A DNA stretch of 64,000 bases. Origin: Desulfolithobacter dissulfuricans (GTDB lineage: Bacteria > Desulfobacterota > Desulfobulbia > Desulfobulbales > Desulfobulbaceae). Position 1 is the first letter of the stretch; the number at the start of each line of letters is the position of its first letter. The translations under genes and the position numbers were made by a program. Positions 38,244-48,800 of this stretch are shown here, piece by piece. The stretch is taken from NCBI RefSeq assembly GCF_025998535.1, contig NZ_AP024233.1, forward strand, positions 1,463,219 to 1,527,218, given 5' to 3'. The notes beneath the pieces are model-generated. The model saw only the letters and a program-made list of their open reading frames with translations, was not told the DNA's origin and did not search any database.

Positions 38244-39821
38244 TTATTTTTTGTCCAGCACCTCTCTTACCGCCTTGGCTAGATCCAACATAGTTACAGG
38301 CTTCATGAGATATTCTCTAATGCCAATAGATTTTGCCTTATCTTTATTCATCATTTCACTGAATCCGGTGCAGAGAATAATTGGAATATCCTGTTTGATG
38401 GCAAGGAGTTTTTCAGTCAATTCTGAACCAGTCATCTTTGGCATGGCCATGTCTGTGATGACAAGATCATAATATTCCGGGTGAATCTGAAATTCCTCCA
38501 GAGCCGCCTGGCTGCTGGTGAGCGACTTCACCCGGTAGCCAAGGCTCTCAAGCATTTGCCGCCCCATTTGCGCAATGGTCGCCTCGTCATCGACGAACAG
38601 GATTTTCTCCTTTCCCCTGGGAGGCGATTCCCCGTTTACAATTTCACGATTCTCAGAGGCATATTTGATCCTGGGGAGATAAATATTGAACGTTGCGCCC
38701 ATACCAGGTTCACTGTAAGCCATGATATGGCCGCCAATGCTTTTGATGATGCCATGAACCACCGAAAGGCCCATCCCGGAACCTTCTCCAATAGATTTAG
38801 TGGTAAAATAGGGGTCAAATATTTTTTCCAAGGTGTCCTGGTCTATGCCGTGGCCGGTATCGCTAACTTCGAGCTTAACATAGTCTCCGGGAGCTATGGC
38901 CAGACTGCTTGCTTTTTTGTCATTTTTTTCGATTGTAACAGGCAACAGGGAAACGCTCAGGACACCGCCATTTTCCCGCATGGCATGATAGGCATTGGTG
39001 CAGAGGTTCATTATGACTTGATGTATCTGTGTTGGATCGGCCAGAACTGACCCGCAGTTCGGATCGATATCCTGTTTGATCTCGATAGAAGCTGGGATGG
39101 AAGCGCGCAATAACTTGAGAGCCTCTTTGATTATGGGATGAAGCTGTATTGGCTCAACATTGTGTTCGCTCTGGCGACTGAATGTAAGAATCTGCTTCAC
39201 CAGTTCTTTGGCGCGGGTGCCGGCCATGAGCACTTGTTCAATATCAGCGGCAAGCGGACTACCGGCTGGCAGTTTATTCAGGGCCAGTTCCCCATATCCG
39301 AGGATAGCTGCCAGGATATTATTGAAATCGTGAGCTATGCCTCCGGCCAGCGTCCCGATAGCCTCAATTTTCTGAACTTGCCTGATTTTTATATCAAGTT
39401 TCTCTTTGTCTTGCTCTGCTTGCTTACGATCGGTTATATCGCGAACAACTGCGATGACACGACGTTGCCCGCCAACTTCAGAGCTTTTCAGCGCGACCTC
39501 TGTCCAAAAGCATTCACCACTTTTTTTTCTGGCCTTCCACTCAAAAAGTTGAGGACCTTGTTCGACAGCCCTCTTGACCAAGTGCACAGCTTCTTGTTGA
39601 GAATATGGGTAAGCTCCTAAATTCAAGTCATTGATACTCAGTTGGAGTACCTCTTCATGTGAATACCCAAACATGTCCGATACTGAATGGTTGGCGTCCA
39701 GTATCTTTCCATTGTCGGCATCATGTATAAATATTGCTTCGCTGGTTGCGTTAAAGATTTCCAGATAATTCTTCTCACGATCACGTAATAATATTTCAGC
39801 CTCTTTAACTTTAGTAATCTC

Positions 39822-39830
39822 TCTAAGCAG
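39822..39830 (+). repeat. Target-site duplication TCTAAGCAG, left copy
   Basis: Identical to 41592-41600; the two copies flank the insertion sequence exactly. Confidence 0.88.
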
Positions 39831-41591
39831 CAGCAATTCCCGGAGGACGCTGAATCCCTGATATAATGCAATTTGTCAAAAGTCCTTTCGTAAACTTTAT
39901 GCAAATTTTTACGGTGAATGTTAAATTTTTCTTGACATATCAATGAGTTAGCGATTTCCGCCTTTTTGTAAGAAAAACAATAACTTACAAGGAGGCGACC
40001 ATGTCGAACCAAATCAGAACAATCGTGAAAGCAAGCATCAGACAAGCCGCACATATCGAGCAGATCAGGTTGCGCAAGGACCTGAATGCGGATGCTCTGT
40101 TTGCAACAATGCGCTCTGGATTTGAAAAAATCAAGGACCATCGTCCAGGTCAGGTCAAGCATACGCTGGCCGATACGCTCATGTCGGCTTTTGCCATGTT
40201 TTCCCTGAAAGATCCGTCGTTGCTGGCTTTTGATTGCCGACGGCTCGACGACCCCGATAATCTGAAGACCATCTACGGCATGGCTACGATTCCCAGCGAC
40301 ACATCCATGCGTGAGATTCTCGACCCGGTTGACCCTACTCTCCTCAGACCGCTGTTCAAGGACGCCTTTCGTCCGTTACAGCGAGGCAAGGTGCTGGAGA
40401 AGATGGTCTTCATGGAAGAGGGATACTTGCTCAACCTGGACGGTACCGGTTATTTTTCTTCCAGTAAGCTGTATTCTCCGGCCTGCCTGGAAAAGAAGAG
40501 CCGCAGTGGTAAAATAACCTACCATTTACAAGCGGTTGGCGCAGCCGTTGTTCATCCTGGATTCCGGGAGATGATCCCTCTTTGTCCGGAGATCATCAGG
40601 AAGCAGGACGGCACCACCAAACAGGATTGTGAACGAAACGCCGTCAGAAGGATGCTGGTCAAACTGCGCCAGGATCATCCTCACCTGAAGTTCATCGTCA
40701 ACGAGGATTCCCTGGCCTCCAACGCACCGCATATCAGAGACCTGCGGGAACTGGGTTTCCGTTACATCCTGGGTGTCAAAGAGGGGGACCATAAGTTTCT
40801 CTTTGAATACGTTGATCAGGCCGTGGAGGACGGTCAGGCAGTGGAGTTGGTTCTTCCCGATACAAAGAAAGAGGAGATATCCCACTGTTTCCGCATTGTC
40901 TACCATGCTCCGCTCAATAAGGGCAACCAGGACATCCGGGTCACCTTTGTCGAGTATTGGGAGGATAATCCCAAGAGAAAGAAGCCGTTGCGCTTCAGCT
41001 GGATAACCGATCTGTCCGTAACACCGGACAATGTGTACCAGTTCATGCGTGGTGCCCGGGCCCGGTGGAAGATAGAGAATGAGACCTTCAACACCTTGAA
41101 GAACCAGGGGTACCAGTTTGGCCATAATTTTGGCCTTGGCAAACAGCACTTGAGTGAGGTGTTTGTACACCTTATGATGCTGGCCTTTCTGGTGGATCAG
41201 ATTCAGCAGCTATGCTGCCCATTGTTTAAAGCAGCCCGTAAGCTGTATCGCACCAATCGATCCTTCTGGGAAAAGGTTCGATACCATTTCTACGGTTATG
41301 TTCTCAAAACCATGGAGGAATTGTATTATACCCTGTTACTGGCACGCCGACGTAACCTTACCTCATAGACGGGAGAGGTTATATCGCTATTTCAAAGATC
41401 AGGCCTTCCGGTTGAAAAATAACAACCGGGGGCGGATGGACACGTCTGTCCAAAAAACGGAATTTTTACCTTCCGGCAGGCAAAATACTGCAAATATGTC
41501 GACAGGAAGAGCTGGTTTTACCTCTCGGCTTGTTTCCTCGACTGAAAAATCAACTCTTCGGCGGTCGATTGTGACCTTCCGGGAATAGCTG
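39831..41591. mobile_element. Insertion sequence with DDE transposase, intact
   Basis: The 1761-bp element has ends CAGCAATTCCCGGAGG and, on the other strand, CAGCTATTCCCGGAAGG, and 9-bp direct repeats TCTAAGCAG outside them. One full-length transposase gene is carried. It splits the sensor kinase. The family was not assigned with certainty (IS4 superfamily or ISNCY). Confidence 0.88.
40001..41368 (+). CDS. DDE transposase (IS4 superfamily or ISNCY type)
   Basis: The 455-residue transposase begins MSNQIRTIVKASIRQAAHIE. It has an early FEKIKDHRPGQVKHTLADTL motif, the first catalytic segment EEGYLLNLDGTGYFSS, a middle FIVNEDSLASNAPHIRDLRE with another acidic residue, and the final ARARWKIENETFNTLKNQGY carrying the Glu. 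AAGGAGG lies seven bases before the ATG. Frame is uninterrupted and both ends of the element are present, so it may be active. Confidence 0.88.
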   Translation: MSNQIRTIVKASIRQAAHIEQIRLRKDLNADALFATMRSGFEKIKDHRPGQVKHTLADTLMSAFAMFSLKDPSLLAFDCRRLDDPDNLKTIYGMATIPSDTSMREILDPVDPTLLRPLFKDAFRPLQRGKVLEKMVFMEEGYLLNLDGTGYFSSSKLYSPACLEKKSRSGKITYHLQAVGAAVVHPGFREMIPLCPEIIRKQDGTTKQDCERNAVRRMLVKLRQDHPHLKFIVNEDSLASNAPHIRDLRELGFRYILGVKEGDHKFLFEYVDQAVEDGQAVELVLPDTKKEEISHCFRIVYHAPLNKGNQDIRVTFVEYWEDNPKRKKPLRFSWITDLSVTPDNVYQFMRGARARWKIENETFNTLKNQGYQFGHNFGLGKQHLSEVFVHLMMLAFLVDQIQQLCCPLFKAARKLYRTNRSFWEKVRYHFYGYVLKTMEELYYTLLLARRRNLTS

Positions 41592-41600
41592 TCTAAGCAG
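41592..41600 (+). repeat. Target-site duplication TCTAAGCAG, right copy
   Basis: Pairs with 39822-39830. Confidence 0.88.
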
Positions 41601-41930
41601 GAGAATATAAACAATAAATGCTGTGAAGATGACGAAGGACCATCCCTTTATCATCTGTATTTTTGTTAATGTTTCTGCATCTTTAACAAAGTAAAGCAAT
41701 ATCTGGTCTGAAAATAATATCCATAATATAGAAAAACATGCATAAATAAGGGAGACCCTTAGTGCCGCGTTGTGGGTAGAAATAGATTTAAGAGTGAATC
41801 CCATGGAGCCAATATCCGTTTAAATTGGTTGCAATGCACTGTTGAGTAGTAACAGTTTTTATCAGGCTACCTTGAAAAATTGTGTTTTCGTCCTATCTCT
41901 GCGTCACAGCAAAATGAAAAATGCTCACAT

Positions 41931-42125
41931 ATGCTTAATATGCTGCGCTTTTCGCTGAACAGTCAAGCTGTCCGGCTAATTTTGCTGTTCCTCGGAGTCT
42001 CCGCTTACCTGATCTTGAACGAAAATCCTAATTTTTCAAGGCACCCATCAGTGCAAAATTTGCTTGCTACGGGTGGTACTATATGGATTTGTTTTCATCT
42101 TCTTGACATCTTTAATCTTTTTTAA
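41931..42125 (+). CDS. Possible small membrane protein
   Basis: A 64-residue frame from the ATG at 41931 has a hydrophobic helix (AVRLILLFLGVSAYLIL) and a second partly hydrophobic end (TIWICFHLLDIFNLF). No ribosome binding site or relative is recognised, and a longer frame from a GTG at 41880 is equally uncertain. It lies between the kinase remnant and an integrase remnant and could be a fragment. Confidence 0.25.
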   Translation: MLNMLRFSLNSQAVRLILLFLGVSAYLILNENPNFSRHPSVQNLLATGGTIWICFHLLDIFNLF

Positions 42126-42248
42126 CTCTCCTTGTTGCGATACTATGTCAGGAAAAATGGAAAGTAAACGGAAATTTTGACCTGATCCCAAACAAAGGCT
42201 GATGCATCAGGAGCGGAAAATACTGTGTTTATCACCATTATGCCTATA

Positions 42249-42310
42249 TGTAGCGTCCCGCTTGATTACATACCTCGGAGGAGTTATCCTTTATTGCGTG
42301 CCAGACACCT
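42249..42310 (+). repeat. 62-bp dispersed repeat, copy B
   Basis: Matches the reverse complement of 16661-16722 at 57 of 62 bases. It directly precedes the integrase remnant. Confidence 0.75.
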
Positions 42311-42602
42311 ATAGGACTGAGCAGACCGTGGAGAACAATCGCCATCCCAATCCGCCAACAGTTTGTGGCCGAGAGGAAATCGAACGATTCTTCAGACATA
42401 TTGAAAGAACCCATTATCTGATGGGCAAATAACTTTTTGGCTCTGGTATGCGGCTGATGGAGTGTGTCTGGCTCAGAATCATGGATATTGATTTTGCCCA
42501 AAAGAGAATTCATATCCGGGGTAAAGGAGATAAGCGGCGCTGTACCATCCTGGCTCCGTTAGTGATTCCGGAGTGGCAGGTCCATGGTGAACGGGTAAAG
42601 TA
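42311..42602 (+). pseudogene. Integron-integrase-like tyrosine recombinase remnant
   Basis: The plus strand encodes YRTEQTV (an N-terminal motif of IntI-type integrases), then PTVCGREEIERFFRHIERTH and YLMGK, an in-frame TAA at 42430-42432, and LFGSGMRLMECVWLRIMDID with IHIRGKGDKRRCTIL up to a stop at 42600. GSGMRLMEC is the first Arg box of the catalytic domain. Most of the N-terminal domain and everything beyond the first catalytic box is missing. It resembles the middle of IntI, complementary to the C-terminal piece at 16.5 kb. Bases 42603-42798 contain nothing recognisable. Confidence 0.75.
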
Positions 42603-42798
42603 AGCTGCATCGGTATTGGGCAGGGGGGAAGGAGAGGCAGGAATGCTCCTGACGTTTGCATGCCGAGAAAAGTCCAAAGCAGACCTGTTACATCCTGCGT
42701 GACTGTTGGGGGTGAAGATGCCATCACTCCTTTTCATCAAGACAGGGGGCATTAGACAAAGAGCTAGCGCGGATTCCGCGTACCGTCGGTTGGTACTC

Positions 42799-43560
42799 TC
42801 AGTGAATCTCGGCCCAGAGCATTTCCATGATCTCTTTTTTAATGGCAGTGAACCCGGGAAGAACCGTTACCCGGTGGTCACGGGGACGTGGGATATCTAC
42901 GGTGATCGATTTAATGATGCGTCCCGGTCGGCTGGACATGATGTGAATCGTATCGGCCAGCAGTATAGCCTCGTCGATGTCGTGGGTGATAAACAGGATT
43001 GTGGCACGTTCTTTACGCCAGATGTCAAGCAACAGATCCTGGAGTTGCAGACGGGTCTGGGCGTCCAGTGCACCGAAAGGCTCATCCATCAGCAGCATGT
43101 CCGGATTGTTGGCCAGCACCCGGGCTATGGCCGTGCGCTGTTTCATGCCGCCGGAAAGGGATTTGGGCAGGGAATTTTCAAAATCCTCAAGTCCAACAAG
43201 GTGTAAATATCGGCGTGCAATCTCAGCACGTTCGACTGCCGGCAAGCCTTTGATGCGCAGGCCGAACTCCACATTTTTGCGTACGGAAAGCCAGGGAAAC
43301 AGGGTGTAGGATTGAAACACCATTCCCCGGTCCGCCCCCGGGCCTTCAATGCGTCGTCCGTTGATCAGGGCCTGGCCGCTTGTTTCACGTTCCAGTCCGG
43401 CAACGATATTCAGCAGGGTGGATTTGCCGCAGCCGGACGGCCCCACCACGACGGCAAACTCTCCTTCACTGATATCGAGCGTGATGTCTTCCAGGGCCGT
43501 GACTGACGTATCACCTGACCTGAAGACTTTCCCTAAGTGTTCGAGTCTCAGTTTTGTCAT
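42799..43560 (-). CDS. NitT/TauT-family ABC transporter ATP-binding protein
   Basis: ATPase of an importer for nitrate, sulfonate, taurine or a similar small anion. The 253-residue protein (start at 43560) has Walker A GPSGCGKSTLLN, Q-loop FQSYTLFPWLSV, signature LSGGMKQRTAIARVL, Walker B MLLMDEPFGALD and the switch His in LFITHDIDEA. The start overlaps the permease stop as ATGA, which decides between it and an upstream ATG. Third gene of the three-gene operon. Confidence 0.92.
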   Translation of the reverse strand: MTKLRLEHLGKVFRSGDTSVTALEDITLDISEGEFAVVVGPSGCGKSTLLNIVAGLERETSGQALINGRRIEGPGADRGMVFQSYTLFPWLSVRKNVEFGLRIKGLPAVERAEIARRYLHLVGLEDFENSLPKSLSGGMKQRTAIARVLANNPDMLLMDEPFGALDAQTRLQLQDLLLDIWRKERATILFITHDIDEAILLADTIHIMSSRPGRIIKSITVDIPRPRDHRVTVLPGFTAIKKEIMEMLWAEIH

Positions 43561-44342
43561 GACCCTGCCTTTTCGCTCCAGGGTACACTGATGCGGGTGA
43601 GCCATTTAAAAAGCCAGTCCGTGGCCAGCCCGAGAAGACCGATAATGATCAGCCCGGCAAAGATCCTCTCAATGGCTAAAAAGCGCTGGGCCCGCAGGAT
43701 CATGTAGCCTAGGCCGGAGTTGGCTGCCACCAGTTCCGCCACCACGAGATAGGTCCAGGCCCAGCCGATGGTGATCCGTAGATCATCCATGATGCCGGGC
43801 AGGGCTCCGGGGATAAGTACCAGCCGGTAAATCTGGGCCTGACTCGCGCCCAAAGTGGCAGCGGCCCGGGTCAGATCTTTTGGCACATTGGCCGTTGTAT
43901 CGGCAACCATCAGCACCAGTTGAAAAAAGGTGCCAAGAAAAATGACCATGAATTTCTGCATGTCGCCGATACCGAAATACAGCAGCGTCAACGGTACCAG
44001 AGCCACCACGGGCAGATACCGGGCAAACTCCATGAGAGGTCCGAACAGTGCGGCACATTTCCTGGAGGTTGCAATCAGCATCCCCAGAGGAACGGCAATC
44101 ACGACCGCCATGGCCCAGCCCACCATGACCCGGTAAGTGGAATCCCAAGTGTACTTCCATAAAATACCCTCGGCGTGCATTTCGCCAAAGGAAAGAAATA
44201 CCCTGTGCGGTTTTGGCAGGAAGAGTTCCTTGACAGCGCCGGAATATGCCAGCAAACACCAGAAGAGGAAAAGCGCCAGAAACGAGAGCAGGGTGAGTCC
44301 CGTTCCCGGCGCCAGCCTGCGCAGTGGGTTGGGAGCGGTCAT
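43557..44342 (-). CDS. NitT/TauT-family ABC transporter permease
   Basis: Inner-membrane permease, 261 residues, with about six hydrophobic helices and the EAA-like cytoplasmic loop (AAATLGASQAQIYRLVLIPGALPGIMDDL). It begins MTAPNPLRRLAPGTGLTLLS. It starts one base after the end of the binding-protein gene and overlaps the ATPase gene. Family placement is clear; substrate is not. Confidence 0.9.
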   Translation of the reverse strand: MTAPNPLRRLAPGTGLTLLSFLALFLFWCLLAYSGAVKELFLPKPHRVFLSFGEMHAEGILWKYTWDSTYRVMVGWAMAVVIAVPLGMLIATSRKCAALFGPLMEFARYLPVVALVPLTLLYFGIGDMQKFMVIFLGTFFQLVLMVADTTANVPKDLTRAAATLGASQAQIYRLVLIPGALPGIMDDLRITIGWAWTYLVVAELVAANSGLGYMILRAQRFLAIERIFAGLIIIGLLGLATDWLFKWLTRISVPWSEKAGS

Positions 44343-44343
44343 C

Positions 44344-45318
44344 TTATCTGGCCGCTGCTTTTATGTACTGGTCGGTGATCAGGCCGTCCACATCCAGATC
44401 CTTTTTCAGGATTCCTTTTGTTTTCCAGAATTTTCCGGCCCGAGCAGCAACTTCATAAATATTGTTATCCGTACTTTTATCGAAAAAAGCCAGGTTGCCG
44501 TCTCGGTCAAAAAAGCTCACGCCGGAAGCCATATCTGCTATGTCAGCCGGTTTTTCTCCCAGGTGTCTGGCCATGATGGCATTGCCCTCATCCGGGTTCT
44601 GCTTATACCAGGCAATGGCATCAAACCAGGCTTTGGTCATGCCGGTGGCTGCCTCGGGATGTTTGTCGGCATAATCCCGCCGCATGACAAACACATCCAC
44701 GATGGTACGCGGAAAATCTTTTGAGGAAACCAGCACGTGGCCACCCTTGCGCTCTGCGGCCTTGGACAGCCAGGGCTCCCAGGAAACCGCCGCGTCGAGC
44801 CTGCCGGCCACAAAAGCGGCACCGGCATCAGAAGCACCCATTTCATGGATGGTCACTGTTTCTTCAGGCAGGCCAGCCTTGGCAAGGGCGGTCAGGAAAA
44901 AGAAATACGATGTAGAACTCTTGTCCAGGCCGATGTTTTTACCCTTGAGATCGGCCAGGGTCTTGATCTCTGCAGTGGCAATAATGCCATCACCGCCTGC
45001 AGATTCGTCCATGGCGAACAGAACCACCTCCGGGGTACCCTTGGCATAATGGATGACTTCACGATCCAGGACATTGCCCAGGGCATCGATATTGCCCGAT
45101 GCCATGGCCGCGGCATACTGGGATTCGTCGTCAATGATCATCAGCTCCACATCCAGGCCGTATTTATCAAAAAATCCTTTCTCCTGGGCAATGTACAGAG
45201 GGCCGTAACCAACCCAGGTGGCGAAAGCAACTTTCACCTTTGTCTGACTGGCATCAGCATTTGATGAGACAAAAGCGCAACAGAGCAGGCCTATAAGAGC
45301 AAGAACCAGTCGTTTCAT
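44344..45318 (-). CDS. NitT/TauT-family periplasmic substrate-binding protein
   Basis: Solute receptor of the importer. The 324-residue protein has a Sec signal peptide (MKRLVLALIGLLCCAFVSSN, cleavage near ADA) and an NMT1/SsuA-like fold with VKVAFATWVGYGPLYIAQEK, LDKSSTSYFFFLTAL and AAVSWEPWLSKAAE. The ATG at 45318 is preceded by AGGAGGG; the longer frame is rejected because it would bury the signal peptide. It leads the operon. The ligand cannot be read from sequence; taurine, sulfonate or similar compounds are candidates. Confidence 0.9.
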   Translation of the reverse strand: MKRLVLALIGLLCCAFVSSNADASQTKVKVAFATWVGYGPLYIAQEKGFFDKYGLDVELMIIDDESQYAAAMASGNIDALGNVLDREVIHYAKGTPEVVLFAMDESAGGDGIIATAEIKTLADLKGKNIGLDKSSTSYFFFLTALAKAGLPEETVTIHEMGASDAGAAFVAGRLDAAVSWEPWLSKAAERKGGHVLVSSKDFPRTIVDVFVMRRDYADKHPEAATGMTKAWFDAIAWYKQNPDEGNAIMARHLGEKPADIADMASGVSFFDRDGNLAFFDKSTDNNIYEVAARAGKFWKTKGILKKDLDVDGLITDQYIKAAAR

Positions 45319-45866
45319 GAAAACCCTCCTTTTGGTGCTAAATGAAATGAATAACGGCTTAATGCTGATCAAAATCGAGTTATTTACATGGAATGCAACA
45401 CCTTGCAACAATTTTATCTCAGACCAGTATCTGTTTAGAGAGTGGTTCGACTCTATCATGTTTCATGGTTCTGTTAACGTCTGGCACCCAGGGGATCATC
45501 GCAATGTATTGTACCCTGCTTTGACCTGGAATGGGTACCACACTATGATCTGCACATAATCTGGATTTTTTGGGCAGGCTCTGGATTGGCCAGCTCATGG
45601 CCGCTGCAACCCGGCTATGGCCATGGAGCTGACATGGAGGGGAAGGTGGTGCGGAGCTGCATTTATTTTTGCAAGCTGGTAAAAGCCAAAGGGATACCTG
45701 ATCAGCACCATTTTTCCGGCAGAAACTGGTTTCAGTTACCAGCTGATCAGGGTGGAAGGAGTTTATCAATCCACTCTCCGACCTCAGATACACCTGCTCC
45801 TGCCCGGACTGCCCGCCCAGGGACTGCAGGTGGATCGCTGTTGGTAAAGATGGTAGAGGGGCCTTG
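45319..45866. other. Non-coding interval between the ABC operon and dnaE
   Basis: About 550 bases without a convincing gene. Short frames on both strands lack ribosome binding sites and family motifs. The right-hand half is GC-rich and may include decayed coding sequence, but no family could be named. The ABC operon promoter must lie in the left part. Confidence 0.4.
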
Positions 45867-48800
45867 TTATTTCCGGTAGCCGTTGTTGTTGCGCCGACCC
45901 CGTTCCCGAAGCTCAGGGGTTTTCATGCGCATGGTCAGGGCAGGGTAGCCAAGGGTCTGTTCCAGCTCCTGAAAAAATTCGCGGCAGGGACGGATGGTGA
46001 GGTCCTTGAGGATTTCGATGTCCACCTCGCCGCGGCCGTCGAAGTGAAGGGTCAGATGCACCGGGGTGGTGCCGTGGAACCGGTACAGCATGTCTTTGAG
46101 ACGTTCCATGTGGCCACGGGTGGTCCGGTCGGCCCGCAGCTTGATCGAGGCCTTTTCAGTATACTTTTCCAGGGCGTCTGGCAGGGTGTGCACCGTCTGG
46201 GCGATAATCTTGGCGCCCCGTTCCTCCTGCTGCACCTTGCCAAGAACGATCACCGGGTCGTCACCGCCGAGCAGATGGGAGCAGTGCTCAAAGGAGGAAG
46301 GGAAAATCACGACCTCCACCGAGGAGGACATGTCCTCGAGAACGGCAAAGGCCATGCGGTCGCCCTTTCTTGATTTATGTTCCTTGTAATTCTGAATCAA
46401 TCCGCCCAGGCGAACGGCCTGACCGTCCCGGTAGTTTTCCAGCCCGGCGATGTCGGTATCTGCCACCATGCGAATGTCATCGATAACCCCTTCCAGCGGA
46501 TGACCGGTGAGGAAGAAGCCAATGGTCTCCTTTTCAAATGCCAGTTTTTTCAGTTTCGGCCACTCCTCCACATCCGGCAACTGCACCTCCGTAGTCTTTT
46601 GGGTCTTTGAACTGCTGCCCAGGCTGAACAGGTTCATCTGCCCGGAGAGCCGGTCGCGCTGTACGGCCTTGGCCTGTTCCAGGGCCTGGTCAAGGGCCTC
46701 CAGGAGCTGGGCCCGGTGTCCTTCCATGGTGTCAAAGGCTCCGGCCTTGATCAGGCTTTCGATCACCTTGCGGTTTACCTTGCTGGAGTCGATCCGGGAG
46801 CAGAAATCCCCAAGCGACTTGTAGGGGCCATTCTCCTCCCGTTCGGCAATAATGGATTCCAGAGCTGCGCCGCCGACATTTTTCACGGCTGCCAGGCCAA
46901 AGCGGATGCGGTCATTGATAACAGTGAAGTCCTGGAACGACTCGTTTATATCCGGTGGCAGGACATCGATGTCGTGCAGGTGGCATTCGTTGATGTACTT
47001 GACCACCTTATCCGTGTTGTCCACGTCGCAGGAGAGCAGGGCGGCCAGGAACTGGGCCGGGTAGTGGGCCTTGAGGTAGGCGGTCTGGTAGGCGATCAGC
47101 GCATAGGCTGCCGAATGGGACTTGTTGAAGCCGTAGCCTGCAAACTTGGCCATGAGGTCGAAAATATACTTGGCCTTGTCTTCGGGCACGTTGAGCTTGC
47201 GGGCCCCGGCCATGAACTTTTCCCGTTCCTCTTCCATGACTTCGGGAATTTTCTTGCCCATGGCCCGGCGTAGGATATCTGCGTCACCCAGGGAGTAACC
47301 GGCCAGGATATTGGCGATTTTCATAACCTGTTCCTGGTACACGATTACGCCATAGGTCTCTTCCAGCACCTCCTTGATCTGGGGCAGCGGGTATTCGGGC
47401 GGTCGCCGGCCATGCTTGGTTTCGACAAAGGTGTCCACCATGCCCGAGTCGAGAGGCCCGGGCCGGTAGAGTGCCACGAGCGCAATGAGGTCGGAGAACT
47501 GCTCCGGCTTCATCTTGATCAGGAGTTCGCGCATGCCGTCGCTCTCAAGCTGGAACACGCCCAGGCTGTCGCCCCGGCACAGCAGCTCGTAGGTCTTGGG
47601 ATCGTCCATGGGGATCTTTTTAAGTTCCACATCGGTCCCGATATCGAGCTTGATGAGCTTGAGTGCCCGGTCGATGACGGTCAGAGTCTTGAGGCCGAGA
47701 AAGTCGAACTTTATCAGTCCGGTCATCTCGGTATACTTCATGTCGTACTGGGTCAGGACCTCCTTGTTGGGACCCACGCAGACCGGCAGAAACTCCACCA
47801 TGGGTCGGGGGGAGATCACCACCCCGGCGGCGTGGATGGTCTTGTGCCGTGACAGCCCCTCCAGGGTCTGGGCCACGGTCAGCAGTTCGCGTACCGCATC
47901 GTCCTTCATGGCCTCGCGCAGGCGCGGTTCCTTGTCAATGGCCTTGTCCAGGGTGATCTTGAGCTCCTCGGGGATGAGCTTGGCGATCCGGTCCACCACC
48001 GGCAGGGGGATCTCCAGGACCCGGCCCACGTCGCGGATCACGGCCCGGGCCTTCATGGACCCATAGGCCACGATCTGGGCCACGTGTTTGTCCCCGCCGT
48101 ATTTTTTCCGCACATAGGCGATCACCTCATCCCGCCGATCCTTGCAGAAATCCACGTCAAAGTCGGGCATGGATTTTCGCTCCACATTGAGAAAGCGCTC
48201 AAAGATCAGTCCGTAGGGGATGGGGTCGATGTCGGTGATGTGCATGCAGAAGGCGGCCAGAGACCCGGCTCCGGAACCGCGGCCCGGCCCCACCGGGATC
48301 TTCTGCGACTTGGCCCAGGTGATGAAGTCGGCCACGATGAGGAAGTAGCCGGAAAAGCCCATTTCCTGGATAACCCCGATTTCCATGGCCAATCGGTCCC
48401 GGTACTGCTTCTCAAGCTCCGGGGAGACCTCCTGCAGTTCGCGCAGATCGGCGAGCCGTTCTTCCAGGCCTTCCCAGCAGGCCTTTTCAAAGATCGTCTC
48501 CAGAGTTTCGTTTTCCGGCACCGGGAAGATGGGAAAATGATGTTCACCGAACTTGAGTTCCAGGTTGCACCGCTCGGCCACCTCCAGGGTATTGGTAACC
48601 GCTTCGGGACAGTAGCTGAACTGGGCCGCCATCTCCTCGGGAGACTTGAAATAGAGCTGGTCGGTGGAGAACTTGAACCGTTTGGGATCATTGATGGTCC
48701 GGCCGGTCTGGATGCAGAGCAGGACCTCGTGGGCATACGATTCCTCCCGGCTCAGGTAATGACAGTCATTGGTGGCCACCAGCTTGATACCCAGCTCGCC

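Larger units (their letters stand above)
38244..41804 (-). pseudogene. Hybrid sensor histidine kinase split by an insertion sequence
   Basis: The N-terminal piece (41592-41804) encodes two membrane helices (SLIYACFSILWILFSDQIL and FVIFTAFIVYILLLR). The C-terminal piece (38244-39830) encodes EITKVKEAEILLRDREKNY, a PAS domain (IFNATSEAIFIHDADNGKIL), HisKA (GGIAHDFNNILAAILGYGE), HATPase_c (EGSGMGLSVVHGIIKSIGG) and a receiver with YDLVITDMAMPKM. Removing the element and one 9-bp duplication joins YILLLR to EITKVKE in frame, giving about 596 residues. As given the kinase cannot be made whole; the C-terminal part could still be translated from an internal start. Confidence 0.9.

Noticed and set aside
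42430-42432. In-frame TAA in the integrase remnant as a recoded codon
   Set aside because: The remnant lacks most of its domains, so the stop is simple decay.
45419-45793. 124-residue minus-strand ORF upstream of the ABC operon
   Set aside because: Proline- and serine-rich out-of-frame look, no start signal, no family resemblance.
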